A DNA stretch of 64,000 nt. Source: Gemmobacter fulvus (lineage in GTDB: Bacteria; Pseudomonadota; Alphaproteobacteria; Rhodobacterales; Rhodobacteraceae). Positions 38,707 through 48,324 of this stretch are shown here, in pieces. The notes below the pieces were generated by a model, which worked only from the letters and a program-made list of their open reading frames with translations, was not told where the DNA came from and made no database searches. The DNA is taken from contig NZ_CP076361.1 in NCBI RefSeq assembly GCF_018798885.1, positions 1,587,501-1,651,500 of the forward strand. The letters are read 5' to 3'. Positions within the stretch are counted from its first letter, which is position 1. Each line of letters starts with the position of its first letter. The position numbers and the translations under genes are program-made.

Positions 38707-41274
38707 ATGGACCTCGCAGATCGTCTGGCAAAGGAACGGCGGGCACGGCTCGCGGCAGAGCGGCTGCTGGAACACAAAAGCCGCGAATTGTTCGTGGCTA
38801 ATGAAAAGCTGGCGCTGCACGCCCGCGCGCTGTCGGATCAGATTGTCGAACAGCGTCAGGTGGTGAAATCCGCCCTGTCAGAGGCCGAGGCGTTGAAGGG
38901 GCAGAACTCTCGCTTTCTGACGGATCTGGAACGCGCGCATACCGCCGCCGTGATGGCGGAACGGCGGCTGTGGGATTCGATCAACACGATTCGCGATGGA
39001 TTCGCGGTGTTTGATGCAGGCAACCGGCTGGTCGCGGCCAATCGCGCCTATCTTGCCGCCTTTGACACCGATGCCATCGCCCCCGGCATCGGCTATGATG
39101 CGATCCTGCGTCTGGCCGCAGAAACCGGCCTTGTCGATATTGGCAACCAAAGCCCGGATGCCTGGTGCGCGGCCATGCTGGCCCGGTGGGACAGCGACCA
39201 GATCGAACCGATTGTGCTGCAATTTTCCAACGGCACCTGGGTGCGGCTGGTCGATCATCGGGCGCGCGATGGCGATATGGTCAGCCTCGCGCTCAACATC
39301 ACCGATCAGATGCGGATCTGGGCGGCGATCGAGGCGATCCCCGATGGCTTCGTGCTGTTTGATCGGGAAGACCGGCTGATGACCTGCAATCAGCGCTACC
39401 GCGATCTTTATCCCGAAAGCAGCGCGGCGATGACCCCCGGTGCCAGCTTCGAATCCATCCTGCGCTATGGCCTTGCCCATGGCCAATATGCTGATGCGCT
39501 GGACCGCGAAGAGGCCTGGCTGGAGGACCGGCTGCGCCTGCGCGAAACGAAAAGTGTCGATTTTGAACAGGAACTTGCGGGCGGCCACTGGCTCCGGGTG
39601 ATTGACCAGGAAACGCCGGATGGCGGGCGGGTCGGCCTGCGGGTGGACATCACGCAGGCCCGCGAACAACAGGCCGCGCTGGAGGCCGCGCGCGCTGCAG
39701 CCGAGGCTGCCGTGCGGGCGAAATCGGCGTTTCTGGCCAATATGAGCCATGAAATCCGCACGCCGATGAACGGGGTCGTCGGTATGGCCGAGTTGCTGTG
39801 CGACAGCCCGCTGTCCGAAGAGCAACGGCTGTTTGCCGAAACCATCCGCTCCTCCGGCGAGGCCTTGCTGGTGATCATCAATGACATCCTCGATTATTCC
39901 AAGATCGAAGCGGAACGCCTGACGCTGCACCCGGAACCCTTTGATCTGGAACGGGTGATCCACGAAGTGACGATGCTGCTGCAACCCCGTGCGCGCGCCC
40001 GCGGCGTCGATCTGATCATTGATTTCGACATGTTCCTGCCAACCCGCTATGTCGGCGATCCCGGTCGTTTGCGGCAGGTGCTGACCAATCTGATCGGCAA
40101 TGCGGTGAAATTCACCGATGTGGGCCATGTTCTGGTGCGTGTGGTCGGGATCGAGGCCGGCCCCGGCGCGCAGCAGTTGCATATCACCGTCGAAGATACC
40201 GGCATCGGCATTGCACCCGAAAATCTCGATCACATTTTCGGCGAGTTCAATCAGGTCGATACCGCCACCAACCGCAAGTTCGAAGGCACAGGTCTGGGCC
40301 TTGCCATCTCGCGGCGGCTGATCGAACGGATGGGCGGGGCGGTCTGGGTCGACAGCGAGCTGGGGCGCGGCTCGTGTTTCGGGTTCCGCCTGTCGCTGCC
40401 GGTGGCCGAGGATGATGGCGACCACCCGGCGACCGTGACGCTGAACCGTGCGCTTGTGGTGGATGACCAGTTCATCAACCGCACCATTCTGGAACGACAA
40501 CTGGCCACCTGCGGCATGCGTTCGGTGCTGTGCCGCTCCGGGGCCGAGGCCTTGGCCGTGCTGGCACAGGACCGGGACTTTGATGTGATCCTGACCGATC
40601 ACGACATGCCCGATATGGATGGCCTGTCCTTTGCCAGCCATCTGGCGGAGGCGGGCAATGTGACACCGATCCTGCTGCTGTCCTCCTCCCCGGCCACCGC
40701 GCGCGAGGCCCCGGGGGCCGAACATCTGGCAGGGTTCCTGCAAAAGCCGCTGCTGCGCGCCGATCTTTATAGGCGCCTGCAGGATCTGTCGCCGCCGCCG
40801 CAGCCCCCCGTGGTGGCCCTGCCGCCCGCCGCGCCCGACCAGCCGCGCCGGGCGTTGCGGGTTCTGGCGGCCGAGGACAACCGCACCAATCAACTGGTGT
40901 TTCGCAAGATGGTGAAGGATCTGGATCTGGAGCTGACCTTTGCCAGCAACGGGCGCGAGGCGGTCACGCTGTTCCGCAGCCTGCGCCCCGATCTGATCTT
41001 CATGGATATCTCGATGCCGGAAATGGATGGGCGCGACGCCGCGCGCGCCATCCGCCAGTTGGAAACCGACGGCGATCATGTGCCCATCGTTGCCCTGACC
41101 GCCCACGCGCTTGAGGGGGATGCGGAGTCCATCCTTGCCGCCGGGATCGACCGTTATCTGACCAAACCCCTACGCAAATCCGTCATCTGCGAGGCGCTGT
41201 CGGAATTCACCCCCGCCGATGTACGCCCAGTGCAGCGGGGCGAGGCGGCGTTGCCACAAAGCGGAGCGGCCTGA
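38707..41274 (+). CDS. cytoplasmic hybrid histidine kinase with two PAS-like and two receiver domains
   Basis: An 855-residue signalling protein without membrane helices. Residues 1-85 form a long coiled coil (DLADRLAKERRARLAAERLLEHKSREL). Two PAS-like modules follow, beginning SINTIRDGFAVFDAGNRLVAAN and AIEAIPDGFVLFDREDRLMTCN. The kinase core has FLANMSHEIRTPMNG (phospho-His near residue 349), NLIGNAVKFT and DTGIGIAPENL / GTGLGLAI. Two receivers follow: the first with LTDHDMPDMDG near 625 and the second with FMDISMPEMDG near 765, each with the conserved lysine. No partner regulator is adjacent. The ligand is unknown. Confidence 0.9.
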   Translation: MDLADRLAKERRARLAAERLLEHKSRELFVANEKLALHARALSDQIVEQRQVVKSALSEAEALKGQNSRFLTDLERAHTAAVMAERRLWDSINTIRDGFAVFDAGNRLVAANRAYLAAFDTDAIAPGIGYDAILRLAAETGLVDIGNQSPDAWCAAMLARWDSDQIEPIVLQFSNGTWVRLVDHRARDGDMVSLALNITDQMRIWAAIEAIPDGFVLFDREDRLMTCNQRYRDLYPESSAAMTPGASFESILRYGLAHGQYADALDREEAWLEDRLRLRETKSVDFEQELAGGHWLRVIDQETPDGGRVGLRVDITQAREQQAALEAARAAAEAAVRAKSAFLANMSHEIRTPMNGVVGMAELLCDSPLSEEQRLFAETIRSSGEALLVIINDILDYSKIEAERLTLHPEPFDLERVIHEVTMLLQPRARARGVDLIIDFDMFLPTRYVGDPGRLRQVLTNLIGNAVKFTDVGHVLVRVVGIEAGPGAQQLHITVEDTGIGIAPENLDHIFGEFNQVDTATNRKFEGTGLGLAISRRLIERMGGAVWVDSELGRGSCFGFRLSLPVAEDDGDHPATVTLNRALVVDDQFINRTILERQLATCGMRSVLCRSGAEALAVLAQDRDFDVILTDHDMPDMDGLSFASHLAEAGNVTPILLLSSSPATAREAPGAEHLAGFLQKPLLRADLYRRLQDLSPPPQPPVVALPPAAPDQPRRALRVLAAEDNRTNQLVFRKMVKDLDLELTFASNGREAVTLFRSLRPDLIFMDISMPEMDGRDAARAIRQLETDGDHVPIVALTAHALEGDAESILAAGIDRYLTKPLRKSVICEALSEFTPADVRPVQRGEAALPQSGAA

Positions 41275-41285
41275 TGCACGCCGCG

Positions 41286-42050
41286 TCAGCTCTGGCGCAG
41301 AAATACCGGGCGTTCGGGCGCGGAGGAGGCGGGGCAATAGCGATAGCCCCCGGCCGTGAAATCGCGCAGCGTGTCGGGATCGGTCAGCCGCTGCTCCAGG
41401 ATGAAGCGCGCCATCGCCCCCCGCGCCTTCTTGGCCCAGAAGCTCACCACTTTCTGCGCGCCTGCACGGTCCTCCAGAAACACCGGCGTGATCACCCGCA
41501 GGCGCAACGCGCCCGTATCCACCGCCGAGAAATATTCGACCGAAGCGCAGTTCACCAGAACCGCGCTGCCCTGCTCGGCCGCAAGATCGTTCAGCGCCGA
41601 GGCAAGGCGCGCGCCCCACCAGTGATAGAGCGTGGCCCCCCGATCCGTCGCCAGTCGCGAGCCCATTTCCAGCCGATAGGGTTCGATACAGTCGGTTGGG
41701 CGCAGCAGCCCATAAAGCCCCGAGAGGATGCGCAAATGTCCCTCAGCCCAGCGCCAGGCGTCGGGGTCAAGGGTCTTGGCCTCCAGCCCGGCATAGGTAT
41801 CGCCCGCAAACAGCAGCGCCGCCGGCGCCTTGGGCTGCGTGCCAAAGGCGCTGAACCGCCCGGCATTCAGCTCGGCCAAAGCAGGCGAGATGTCCATCAG
41901 CTTGCGCAGGGCGTCTGGCGACAGCCCGCGCGCCACCGCGGCCAAGGCCCGCGCCTCCTCCTGAAAGGCCGGGTCTTGCGCCGTCATGCCCGCAGGCAAC
42001 AGACCCGGTGCAGGCTCAAGCCGCTTGGCGGGCGAGATGACGGTCAGCAT
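41286..42050 (-). CDS. yaaA: peroxide stress protein YaaA
   Basis: A 254-residue member of the YaaA/DUF328 family. It starts MLTVISPAKRLE, has FAGDTYAGLEAKTL near residue 82, ILSGLYGLLRPTDCIEPYRLEMGSRL near 108-133 and a C-terminal FWAKKARGAMARFILE. YaaA limits free iron and DNA damage during peroxide stress and binds DNA through a helix-hairpin-helix-like motif. It lies just downstream of recQ on the same strand (48-base gap), a plausible stress/repair pairing. It is convergent with the histidine kinase gene. Confidence 0.93.
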   Translation of the reverse strand: MLTVISPAKRLEPAPGLLPAGMTAQDPAFQEEARALAAVARGLSPDALRKLMDISPALAELNAGRFSAFGTQPKAPAALLFAGDTYAGLEAKTLDPDAWRWAEGHLRILSGLYGLLRPTDCIEPYRLEMGSRLATDRGATLYHWWGARLASALNDLAAEQGSAVLVNCASVEYFSAVDTGALRLRVITPVFLEDRAGAQKVVSFWAKKARGAMARFILEQRLTDPDTLRDFTAGGYRYCPASSAPERPVFLRQS

Positions 42051-42098
42051 GGGTATTCCTTCACGGCCATGGGGATCGGGGCGGCGGGCATGGGCGTG

Positions 42099-44141
42099 TC
42101 AATCCGCGCGGCAGATCGCCAGAAACGCCGCGCCGAACCGGTCCAGCTTGGCGGGGCCCAGATCGCCAACCCGATCCAGTTCGGCCAGCGAGGCGGGCCG
42201 CGTCTCGGCAATACGGCGCAACACCGATTGCGACAGCGACAATGGCTTGCCGATCCCATCTTCGCCACGCATCAGCTGCAATTGCGCTTCGGCCAGCCGG
42301 TCAAAGATCTCGCCCGCCGGACGGCCCGCCAGCCGCATCCGCTGGGGATGCAGGGCCGCTGCCGCGCCGGTGATCACCTCCAAAAACGCCAGCCCGTAGC
42401 TTTCCAGCTTTTTCGCACCGACCCCACTGACCTGCGCCATCTGATCCAGCGAGGCCGGGCGACGCTCGGCCATCTCGATCAGCGTGCGGTCGGGGAAGAT
42501 CACATAGGCGGGCACGCGCGCCGCCTCGGCCAAAGCCCGGCGCTTGGCCTTGAGCGCCGACAGCAGCGGCGCATCCTCTTCGGACACCAGCGTCTTGACC
42601 ATGGGCCGCGCCCCTGCCGCCTGCACGGTATCGCGGCGCAGGGTGATCGGCTCTTCGCCGCGCAGGATGGGGCGCGCCGCTTCGGTCATGCGCAGGGCGC
42701 CAAAACGGTCCGGGTCGGGGCGTACCAGATCCCGGCCCATCATCTGCCGGAACACCGCCCCCCAGGCCGGTTTCGACAGATCCCGCCCCACAGCAAAGGT
42801 GGGCAGCGCGTCATGGCCCTTTTCGCGCACCTTGGCGGTAGCATTTCCGGTCAGGATATCAATCAGATGCCCCGCGCCAAACCATTCGCCGGTGCGCAGA
42901 ATGGCCGACAGCGCCTTGCGCACCGCATCGGTGCCGTCAAACAACACGGCGGGCCGGTCGCACAGATCACAATTGCCACAGGGCTCGGCAGTTTCGCCGA
43001 AATAGCCCAGCAACACCTGACGGCGGCAGGCCATCGCCTCGGCAAGCCCCAGCAGCGCATTCAGCCGCGCATGATCGGCGGCCTTGCGGTCCGGCGGGGC
43101 CTGCCCTTCGTCGATCTGGCTGCGCCGCAGCCGGATGTCATCGGGGCCATAGAGCGTCAGCGTTTCGGCAGGCGCACCATCGCGGCCCGCGCGACCGATT
43201 TCCTGATAATAGCCTTCAATGCTTTTGGGCAGATCGGCATGGGCGACCCAGCGGATATCCGGCTTGTCGATCCCCATGCCGAAGGCAATCGTGGCCACCA
43301 CGATCAGCCCGTCTTCCTGCTGAAAGCGCACCTCGACGCTGCGCCGGTCTTCCGGGTCCATGCCGCCGTGATAATGGCAGGCAAGGTGCCCAGCCTCGCG
43401 CAGTGCCTGCGACAGAACCTCGGTTTTCGCGCGGGTCGCACAATAGACGATGCCGGACTGAGCCTTGCGCGCCTGCGCGAAGTCAAGGATCTGGCGGCGC
43501 GGGCTGTCTTTCACCGCAAAGGCAAGGTGGATGTTCGGGCGGTCAAACCCGCGCAGGAAGGTGGCAGGCTCCACCCCGTCGAACAGGCGGGTGACGATTT
43601 CGGCGCGGGTTTCCTCGTCTGCCGTGGCGGTAAAGGCCGCCAGCGGCACCTGCAAGGCGCGTTTCAGCTCGCCGATGCGCAGGTAATCAGGGCGGAAGTC
43701 ATGGCCCCACTGGCTGACGCAATGCGCCTCGTCCACCGCGATCAGCCGCACGCCGATCCGGCGCAGCAGGCCCATGCTGCCCGGTGCGGCCAGCCGCTCC
43801 GGTGCCATATAGAGCAGCTTGAGCCGCCCTTCATCCAGCGCCGCGAATACCTCTTCGGTTTCGGCATCGGTATTGCCAGAGGTCAGCGCCCCCGCCTCGA
43901 CCCCGGCCTCGCGCAGGGCACGCACCTGATCGCGCATCAGCGCAATCAGCGGCGAGATGACCACCGTCACGCCCTCGCGGCACAGGGCAGGCAGTTGGAA
44001 ACACAAGGATTTTCCGCCACCCGTCGGCATGATGGCCAGCGTGTCGCGGCCCGCCAGCACGGCCTCCACGATCTCTTCCTGACCGGGACGAAACGCCCCG
44101 TATCCAAAGACCGAGGCCAGAAGCTCGCGCGGGTGCTGCAT
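42099..44141 (-). CDS. recQ: ATP-dependent DNA helicase RecQ
   Basis: A 680-residue 3'-5' helicase. Helicase motifs: GAFRPGQEEIVEAV (motif 0), MPTGGGKSLCFQLPAL (Walker A, near residue 40), VDEAHCVSQWGHDFRPDY (DEAH and the RecQ aromatic-rich loop near 136), and QEIGRAGRDGAPA (motif VI). A zinc-binding cluster ending CGNCDLC lies near 380. Two HRDC domains close it (RRALAEAARVPAYVIFPD..., and FDRLAEAQLQLMRGEDG...). It sits three bases after the yggT gene on the same strand. Confidence 0.95.
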   Translation of the reverse strand: MQHPRELLASVFGYGAFRPGQEEIVEAVLAGRDTLAIMPTGGGKSLCFQLPALCREGVTVVISPLIALMRDQVRALREAGVEAGALTSGNTDAETEEVFAALDEGRLKLLYMAPERLAAPGSMGLLRRIGVRLIAVDEAHCVSQWGHDFRPDYLRIGELKRALQVPLAAFTATADEETRAEIVTRLFDGVEPATFLRGFDRPNIHLAFAVKDSPRRQILDFAQARKAQSGIVYCATRAKTEVLSQALREAGHLACHYHGGMDPEDRRSVEVRFQQEDGLIVVATIAFGMGIDKPDIRWVAHADLPKSIEGYYQEIGRAGRDGAPAETLTLYGPDDIRLRRSQIDEGQAPPDRKAADHARLNALLGLAEAMACRRQVLLGYFGETAEPCGNCDLCDRPAVLFDGTDAVRKALSAILRTGEWFGAGHLIDILTGNATAKVREKGHDALPTFAVGRDLSKPAWGAVFRQMMGRDLVRPDPDRFGALRMTEAARPILRGEEPITLRRDTVQAAGARPMVKTLVSEEDAPLLSALKAKRRALAEAARVPAYVIFPDRTLIEMAERRPASLDQMAQVSGVGAKKLESYGLAFLEVITGAAAALHPQRMRLAGRPAGEIFDRLAEAQLQLMRGEDGIGKPLSLSQSVLRRIAETRPASLAELDRVGDLGPAKLDRFGAAFLAICRAD

Positions 44142-44144
44142 GGA

Positions 44145-44432
44145 TCAGAAGAACATCGGCAGGTTGTTCTGGATCACGATGCGCAGCGCATAAATGCCCA
44201 GCAGCACGACAAGCGGGGCAAAATCAATCCCGCCCATCTGCGGCAGCACCGAGCGGACCTTGCTGTACACCGGCTCAAGCACGCGGTTCAGGCCATACCA
44301 GATCTGCGCCACGATCGGCTGACGCAGGTTCAGCACCTGGAAATTGATCAGCCAGCTCATGATGATATGCGCGATGACGATGAACTGCGCGATATCAAGC
44401 ACGAGCAGCAGGATTTGCAGGATCGAAACCAT
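44145..44432 (-). CDS. YggT family membrane protein
   Basis: A 95-residue protein with two YggT-type hydrophobic segments: SILQILLLVLDIAQFIVIAHIIMSW and FAPLVVLLGIYALRIVIQNNL, separated by VLNLRQPIVAQIWYGLNRVLEPVYSKVRSVLPQMGGIDF with its conserved R.P and P....R..P pattern. YggT proteins are small inner-membrane proteins linked to osmotic or K+ stress and cell division. The ATG at 44432 is preceded by GAGGG; an in-frame ATG at 44447 adds five residues. It is followed directly by recQ. Confidence 0.85.
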   Translation of the reverse strand: MVSILQILLLVLDIAQFIVIAHIIMSWLINFQVLNLRQPIVAQIWYGLNRVLEPVYSKVRSVLPQMGGIDFAPLVVLLGIYALRIVIQNNLPMFF

Positions 44433-44558
44433 CGAAAGGGCCCTCATTATCGGTTGTGGTTTAGGTAGCGCGCAGCCCCCAGAAGCACAACCATTTCCGC
44501 AGCGTTTCGCTTGACCTGCGCGTCAGTCTTGGGCAGGCCACGGACAGGAGGCCCGCGC

Positions 44559-45089
44559 ATGTATCCGTATTTTCGTCTCGCCAAGGAAATCCTCAAATTC
44601 CGCAAGGCGCCCCGCCTCGGGATTTTTGACACGCATGTCAGCACCCATATCTGCTGGCCTTGGGATATTGACCCCTGGCGCGAGCTGAACAATGGCCGCA
44701 CCCTGACGCTCTATGATCTGGGCCGGGTGCCGCTTGGCCTGCGGGCCGGGCTGCATGAGGTGGTGCGGCGCAATGGCTGGGGCATGGCGATTGCCGGCAA
44801 TTCGCTGCGTTACCGCAAAAGGGTCACGGTGTTTCAGCGCGTCACAATTCATTCGCGCTGCATCGGCTGGGATCACCGCTTCATCTATATCGAACAAAGC
44901 ATGTGGCGTGGCGCGGACTGCACCAGCCACATGCTCGCCCGCTCTGCCTTCACCTCGAAACAGGGCATCGTGCCACCTGGAAAGGTGCTGGCGGCCATGG
45001 GGCTATCGCCCGAAAGCCCGGCCCTGCCTGGCTGGGTGCAGGACTGGATCGACGCGGATGCCGGGCGGCCCTGGCCGCCGGAGCGCTGA
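44559..45089 (+). CDS. THEM6-like acyl-CoA thioesterase
   Basis: A 176-residue hotdog-fold protein related to 4-hydroxybenzoyl-CoA-type thioesterases and mammalian THEM6. FRLAKEILKFRKAPRLGIFDTHVSTHICWPWDIDPWRELNNGRTLTLYDLGR contains the WDID.W.ELNNGR signature, and YRKRVTVFQRVTIHSRCIGWDHRFIYIEQSMW follows. The substrate is unknown. ACAGGAGG lies about 8 bases ahead of the ATG. The gene is divergent from yggT-recQ and 69 bases ahead of an MFS gene. Confidence 0.8.
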   Translation: MYPYFRLAKEILKFRKAPRLGIFDTHVSTHICWPWDIDPWRELNNGRTLTLYDLGRVPLGLRAGLHEVVRRNGWGMAIAGNSLRYRKRVTVFQRVTIHSRCIGWDHRFIYIEQSMWRGADCTSHMLARSAFTSKQGIVPPGKVLAAMGLSPESPALPGWVQDWIDADAGRPWPPER

Positions 45090-45158
45090 GCCCCGCGCGC
45101 TGACACCTTGCACGCGCGGCCTGTTTCAGGCTTCATCGTGGCCAAACAGGGGGCACGC

Positions 45159-46523
45159 ATGGTAACGACACGCAAACGCATCTGGGGCTGGTATTTCTTT
45201 GATTGGGCCAGCCAACCCTACAACACCCTGCTGCTGACCTTCATCTTCGGCCCATATTTCGCAGAAGTCGCGCGCGCGCATTTCGTGGCGCAGGGTCTGA
45301 CCGCCACCGCCGCCGGGGCAGAGGCACAGGCCTTGTGGGGCTATGGCCAGACCATTGCGGGCGTCTGCATCGCCCTGCTGGCCCCGGTTCTGGGCGCAAT
45401 TGCTGACGGGTCGGGGCGGCGCATGGTCTGGATCTGGGCCTTTTCGGCCTGTTATGTCATTGGTGCCTATGGGCTGTGGTATCTGCTGCCGGTGCAACCC
45501 GGACTGACCATGGCGATGGTCTTTTTCGGGCTGGGCCTGATCGGCATGGAATTTGCCACGATCTTTACCAATTCGCTGATGCCCAGCCTCGCCAGCGAAG
45601 AGGAAATGGGCAAGATCTCGGGCTCGGGCTTTGCCTTTGGCTATCTCGGCGGCATCGTCTCGTTGGTGATCATGCTGCTGCTGTTTGCGGAAAATGGCGT
45701 GACGGGCAAAACCCTGATCGGCATCGACCCGATCTTCGGGCTGGATGCCACCGAGCGTGAGGGCACCCGCGCGGTCGGCCCCTTCACCGCGCTGTGGTTT
45801 GCGCTGTTCATGGTGCCGTTTTTCCTCTGGGTGCGCGAGCCGCGCGGGACGCACCGCGCCATCAGCCTCGGCACCGCCATGGCCAATCTGGGGCGGCTGC
45901 TGAAAAGCCTGCCGTCGCGGCAAAGCCTGTTTGCCTATCTCATGTCCTCGATGTTCTACCGCGACTCGCTGAATGCGCTTTACGGCTTTGGCGGCGTCTA
46001 TGCCTCGGGCGTGCTGGGGTGGAGCGTGACGCAGATCGGGATTTTCGGCATCACCGGCGCGATTGCGGCCAGCCTCGCCACCTGGATCGGCGGCAAGCTG
46101 GATGCGGCACGCGGGCCAAAGCCGGTGATCGTGCTGTCGATCTGGGTGCTGATCGCGGTCTGTTGTGTGATCGTCGGCATGTCGCGCGAGGCGATTTTCG
46201 GCTTTGCCTTCGCCCCCGGTTCGGCCATGCCGGATTACATCATGTATGGCTGCGGCATCCTGATCGGGGCGGCGGGCGGTACGGTGCAGGCGGCCTCACG
46301 CACGATGATGGTGTTCCACACCACGCCCGAACGCGCGACCGAGGCTTTTGGCCTGTTCGCGCTGTCTGGCAAGGCCACCGCCTTCATCGCGCCCTTCGCC
46401 ATCGCAGTCGCCTCGGACATAAGCGGATCACAGCGCATCGGCGTAGCCCCGCTGATCGGCCTGTTCCTCATCGGCCTCATTCTGCTAGTCTGGGTCAAAC
46501 CGAATGGTGAAAAGCAGGCATGA
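45159..46523 (+). CDS. UMF1 (Atg22-like) family MFS transporter
   Basis: A 454-residue membrane protein with about twelve helices. RKRIWGWYFFDWASQPYNTLLLTFIFGPYFA is the hallmark start of the UMF1/Atg22-like family, whose fungal members export vacuolar amino acids. FYRDSLNALYGFGGVYASGVLGWS begins the second half. The ATG at 45159 follows CAGGGGG; an in-frame start at 45108 would add non-family sequence. The mepA gene overlaps its stop by ATGA. Confidence 0.87.
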   Translation: MVTTRKRIWGWYFFDWASQPYNTLLLTFIFGPYFAEVARAHFVAQGLTATAAGAEAQALWGYGQTIAGVCIALLAPVLGAIADGSGRRMVWIWAFSACYVIGAYGLWYLLPVQPGLTMAMVFFGLGLIGMEFATIFTNSLMPSLASEEEMGKISGSGFAFGYLGGIVSLVIMLLLFAENGVTGKTLIGIDPIFGLDATEREGTRAVGPFTALWFALFMVPFFLWVREPRGTHRAISLGTAMANLGRLLKSLPSRQSLFAYLMSSMFYRDSLNALYGFGGVYASGVLGWSVTQIGIFGITGAIAASLATWIGGKLDAARGPKPVIVLSIWVLIAVCCVIVGMSREAIFGFAFAPGSAMPDYIMYGCGILIGAAGGTVQAASRTMMVFHTTPERATEAFGLFALSGKATAFIAPFAIAVASDISGSQRIGVAPLIGLFLIGLILLVWVKPNGEKQA

Positions 46524-47419
46524 CAATGATCCGCAAACTGTCGCTCGTGCTGTCCATAGGCCTTGGGCTGGCGCTGCCTGCCGGGGCGGATGGTCTGGCC
46601 AATCAGCTGCTGGGGGCCAAGGCCCTGCCGTCGCAGCAGGCCCCGATGCCGATCGGATCCTATGCCAAGGGCTGTGGTGCCGGGTTGATGGAATTGCCGG
46701 AAACCGGGCCGACATGGCAGGCCATGCGCCTGTCGCGCAACCGTAATTTCGGCCATCCCGAAATGGTCGGCTTCCTGCAGGCGTTGTCGGTTGCCGCCAC
46801 CCAGATCGGCTGGAACGGGCTTTATATCGGCGACATCAGCCAGCCGCGCGGGGGGCCGATGACCTCGGGCCATGCCAGCCATCAGATCGGGCTGGATGCC
46901 GATATCTGGATGTTGCCGCCCAAACGACTGAACCTGTCGCGGTCTGAACGGGAAAACATCAGCTCGATCCCGGTGCGGTCGGCGGATCAGCGCAGCGTCA
47001 CCCGCAACTGGACGGCCTCGCATCACGCGCTGCTGCGCGCCGCGGCCTCGGACAAACGTGTGGACCGCATCTTTGTCGCCGCCGCCGTCAAGATCGAGAT
47101 GTGCAAGACCGCCACCCGCAAAGACAAGGCGTGGCTGCAAAAGATCCGCCCCGTCGCCGGGCATGACACACATTTTCATGTGCGGCTGAAATGCCCGAAA
47201 GGGGCAACGCTCTGCGAAACCCAGACACCGACGGTGGCAGAGCTGTCGAATGGCGGCAATGGCTGCGATGACACGCTGATGTGGTGGGTCACCGATTACC
47301 TGAACCCGCCGAAGCCCAGCAAGAAGCCGACAGAACCGGCACCGCGCAAGCGCCATCCGCGCGAATACACCATGGCCGATCTGCCGAACCAATGCGCCGC
47401 CGTACTGTCTGCGCCATAA
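46520..47419 (+). CDS. mepA: penicillin-insensitive murein endopeptidase
   Basis: A 299-residue periplasmic peptidoglycan hydrolase of the LAS metallopeptidase family. A signal peptide (LSLVLSIGLGLALPAGADG) precedes the mature enzyme. The zinc ligands are visible in GHASHQIGLDADIWM near residues 117-130 and HDTHFHVRLKCP near 216. Paired cysteines elsewhere probably form disulfides. MepA cuts D-Ala-mDAP cross-links. It is translationally coupled to the UMF1 transporter upstream, and its 3' end overlaps the next gene by 28 bases. Confidence 0.93.
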   Translation: MTMIRKLSLVLSIGLGLALPAGADGLANQLLGAKALPSQQAPMPIGSYAKGCGAGLMELPETGPTWQAMRLSRNRNFGHPEMVGFLQALSVAATQIGWNGLYIGDISQPRGGPMTSGHASHQIGLDADIWMLPPKRLNLSRSERENISSIPVRSADQRSVTRNWTASHHALLRAAASDKRVDRIFVAAAVKIEMCKTATRKDKAWLQKIRPVAGHDTHFHVRLKCPKGATLCETQTPTVAELSNGGNGCDDTLMWWVTDYLNPPKPSKKPTEPAPRKRHPREYTMADLPNQCAAVLSAP

Positions 47420-48282
47420 TTCTGGCCTGTGGGCTGGCACTGGAAGGCAGCGCCAGCCCGACCCTGCCGAACGGCTATCTGGGCAGCTTTATCTGGCGGT
47501 CGGAGGATCCGCGCATGGGCGGCATGTCGGCCATCGAGCTGGACCGCAACGGCAGTGGCTTTACCGCGCTGTCGGATCGCGGCGGCTGGACCACGGGCAG
47601 GCTGATCCGCGATGACGCAGGCCGCATCACCGGCATTGAGGCCGCGCCGGTGCGCTTGCTGCGCGGCAAGGGCAGCGCGCCACTGGCGGCAGAGAGGTCG
47701 GATAGCGAAGGTCTGGCGATTGCCCCGGATGGCACGGCTTATGTCTCGCTGGAGGGGGTGGCCCGGGTGCTCCGCTATGAGCGGTTGGACGGCCCCGCCG
47801 AAAACCTGCCGATCCCGCCCGAGTTCCGCCGCCTGCAACGCAATTCCGCGCTGGAGGCGCTGGCAATCGGTCCCGATGGCGCGCTTTATACCCTGCCCGA
47901 ACGCTCTGGCCGCGAAAACCGCCCCTTCCCGGTGTTCCGCTTTCGCAATGGCGCCTGGGCCCAACCCTTCACCATTCCGCGTCTTGGCTCTTTCCTGCCT
48001 GTGGGCGCGGATTTCGGCCCCGATGGCCGCCTTTATCTGCTGGAGCGGCAGTTTCGCGGGCTGATGGGCTTTGCCGCGCGGGTGCGCCGGTTTGAGATTG
48101 CGGGTGATAGCATCAGCGCGGGCGAGGTGCTGCTGGAAACCCGGCCCGGTCAGCATGACAATCTGGAAGGCATGGCGGTCTGGCGCGATGGCGGCGGTGA
48201 CATCCGCCTGACACTGATTGCCGATGACAATTTCCGCTTTTTCCAGACCACAGAAATTGTCGAATACCGTATCCCCGGTTGA
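47392..48282 (+). CDS. esterase-like activity of phytase family protein (exported)
   Basis: A 296-residue exported protein. The signal segment (MRRRTVCAIILACGLALEGSA) is followed by a beta-propeller-like domain: LGSFIWRSEDPRMGGMSAIEL, FTALSDRGGW, SDSEGLAIAPDGTAYVSLEG, NSALEALAIGPDGALYTLPE and DNLEGMAVWRDGGGDIRLTLIADDNF. These acidic repeats match the 'esterase-like activity of phytase' (DUF839-like) family. The enzymatic activity is unconfirmed. The start overlaps the end of mepA, giving a three-gene operon with the UMF1 transporter. Confidence 0.85.
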   Translation: MRRRTVCAIILACGLALEGSASPTLPNGYLGSFIWRSEDPRMGGMSAIELDRNGSGFTALSDRGGWTTGRLIRDDAGRITGIEAAPVRLLRGKGSAPLAAERSDSEGLAIAPDGTAYVSLEGVARVLRYERLDGPAENLPIPPEFRRLQRNSALEALAIGPDGALYTLPERSGRENRPFPVFRFRNGAWAQPFTIPRLGSFLPVGADFGPDGRLYLLERQFRGLMGFAARVRRFEIAGDSISAGEVLLETRPGQHDNLEGMAVWRDGGGDIRLTLIADDNFRFFQTTEIVEYRIPG

Positions 48283-48324
48283 CTCGGCCATCCCCGGCGC
48301 GTATCGGGGCTGCCTTGCCCAAAA

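Noticed and set aside
41274-44468. Very long open frame (over 1000 codons) on the forward strand
   Set aside because: It is antisense to yaaA, recQ and yggT, is rich in Arg, His, Gln and Pro, has no recognisable domain, and reflects third-position GC bias.
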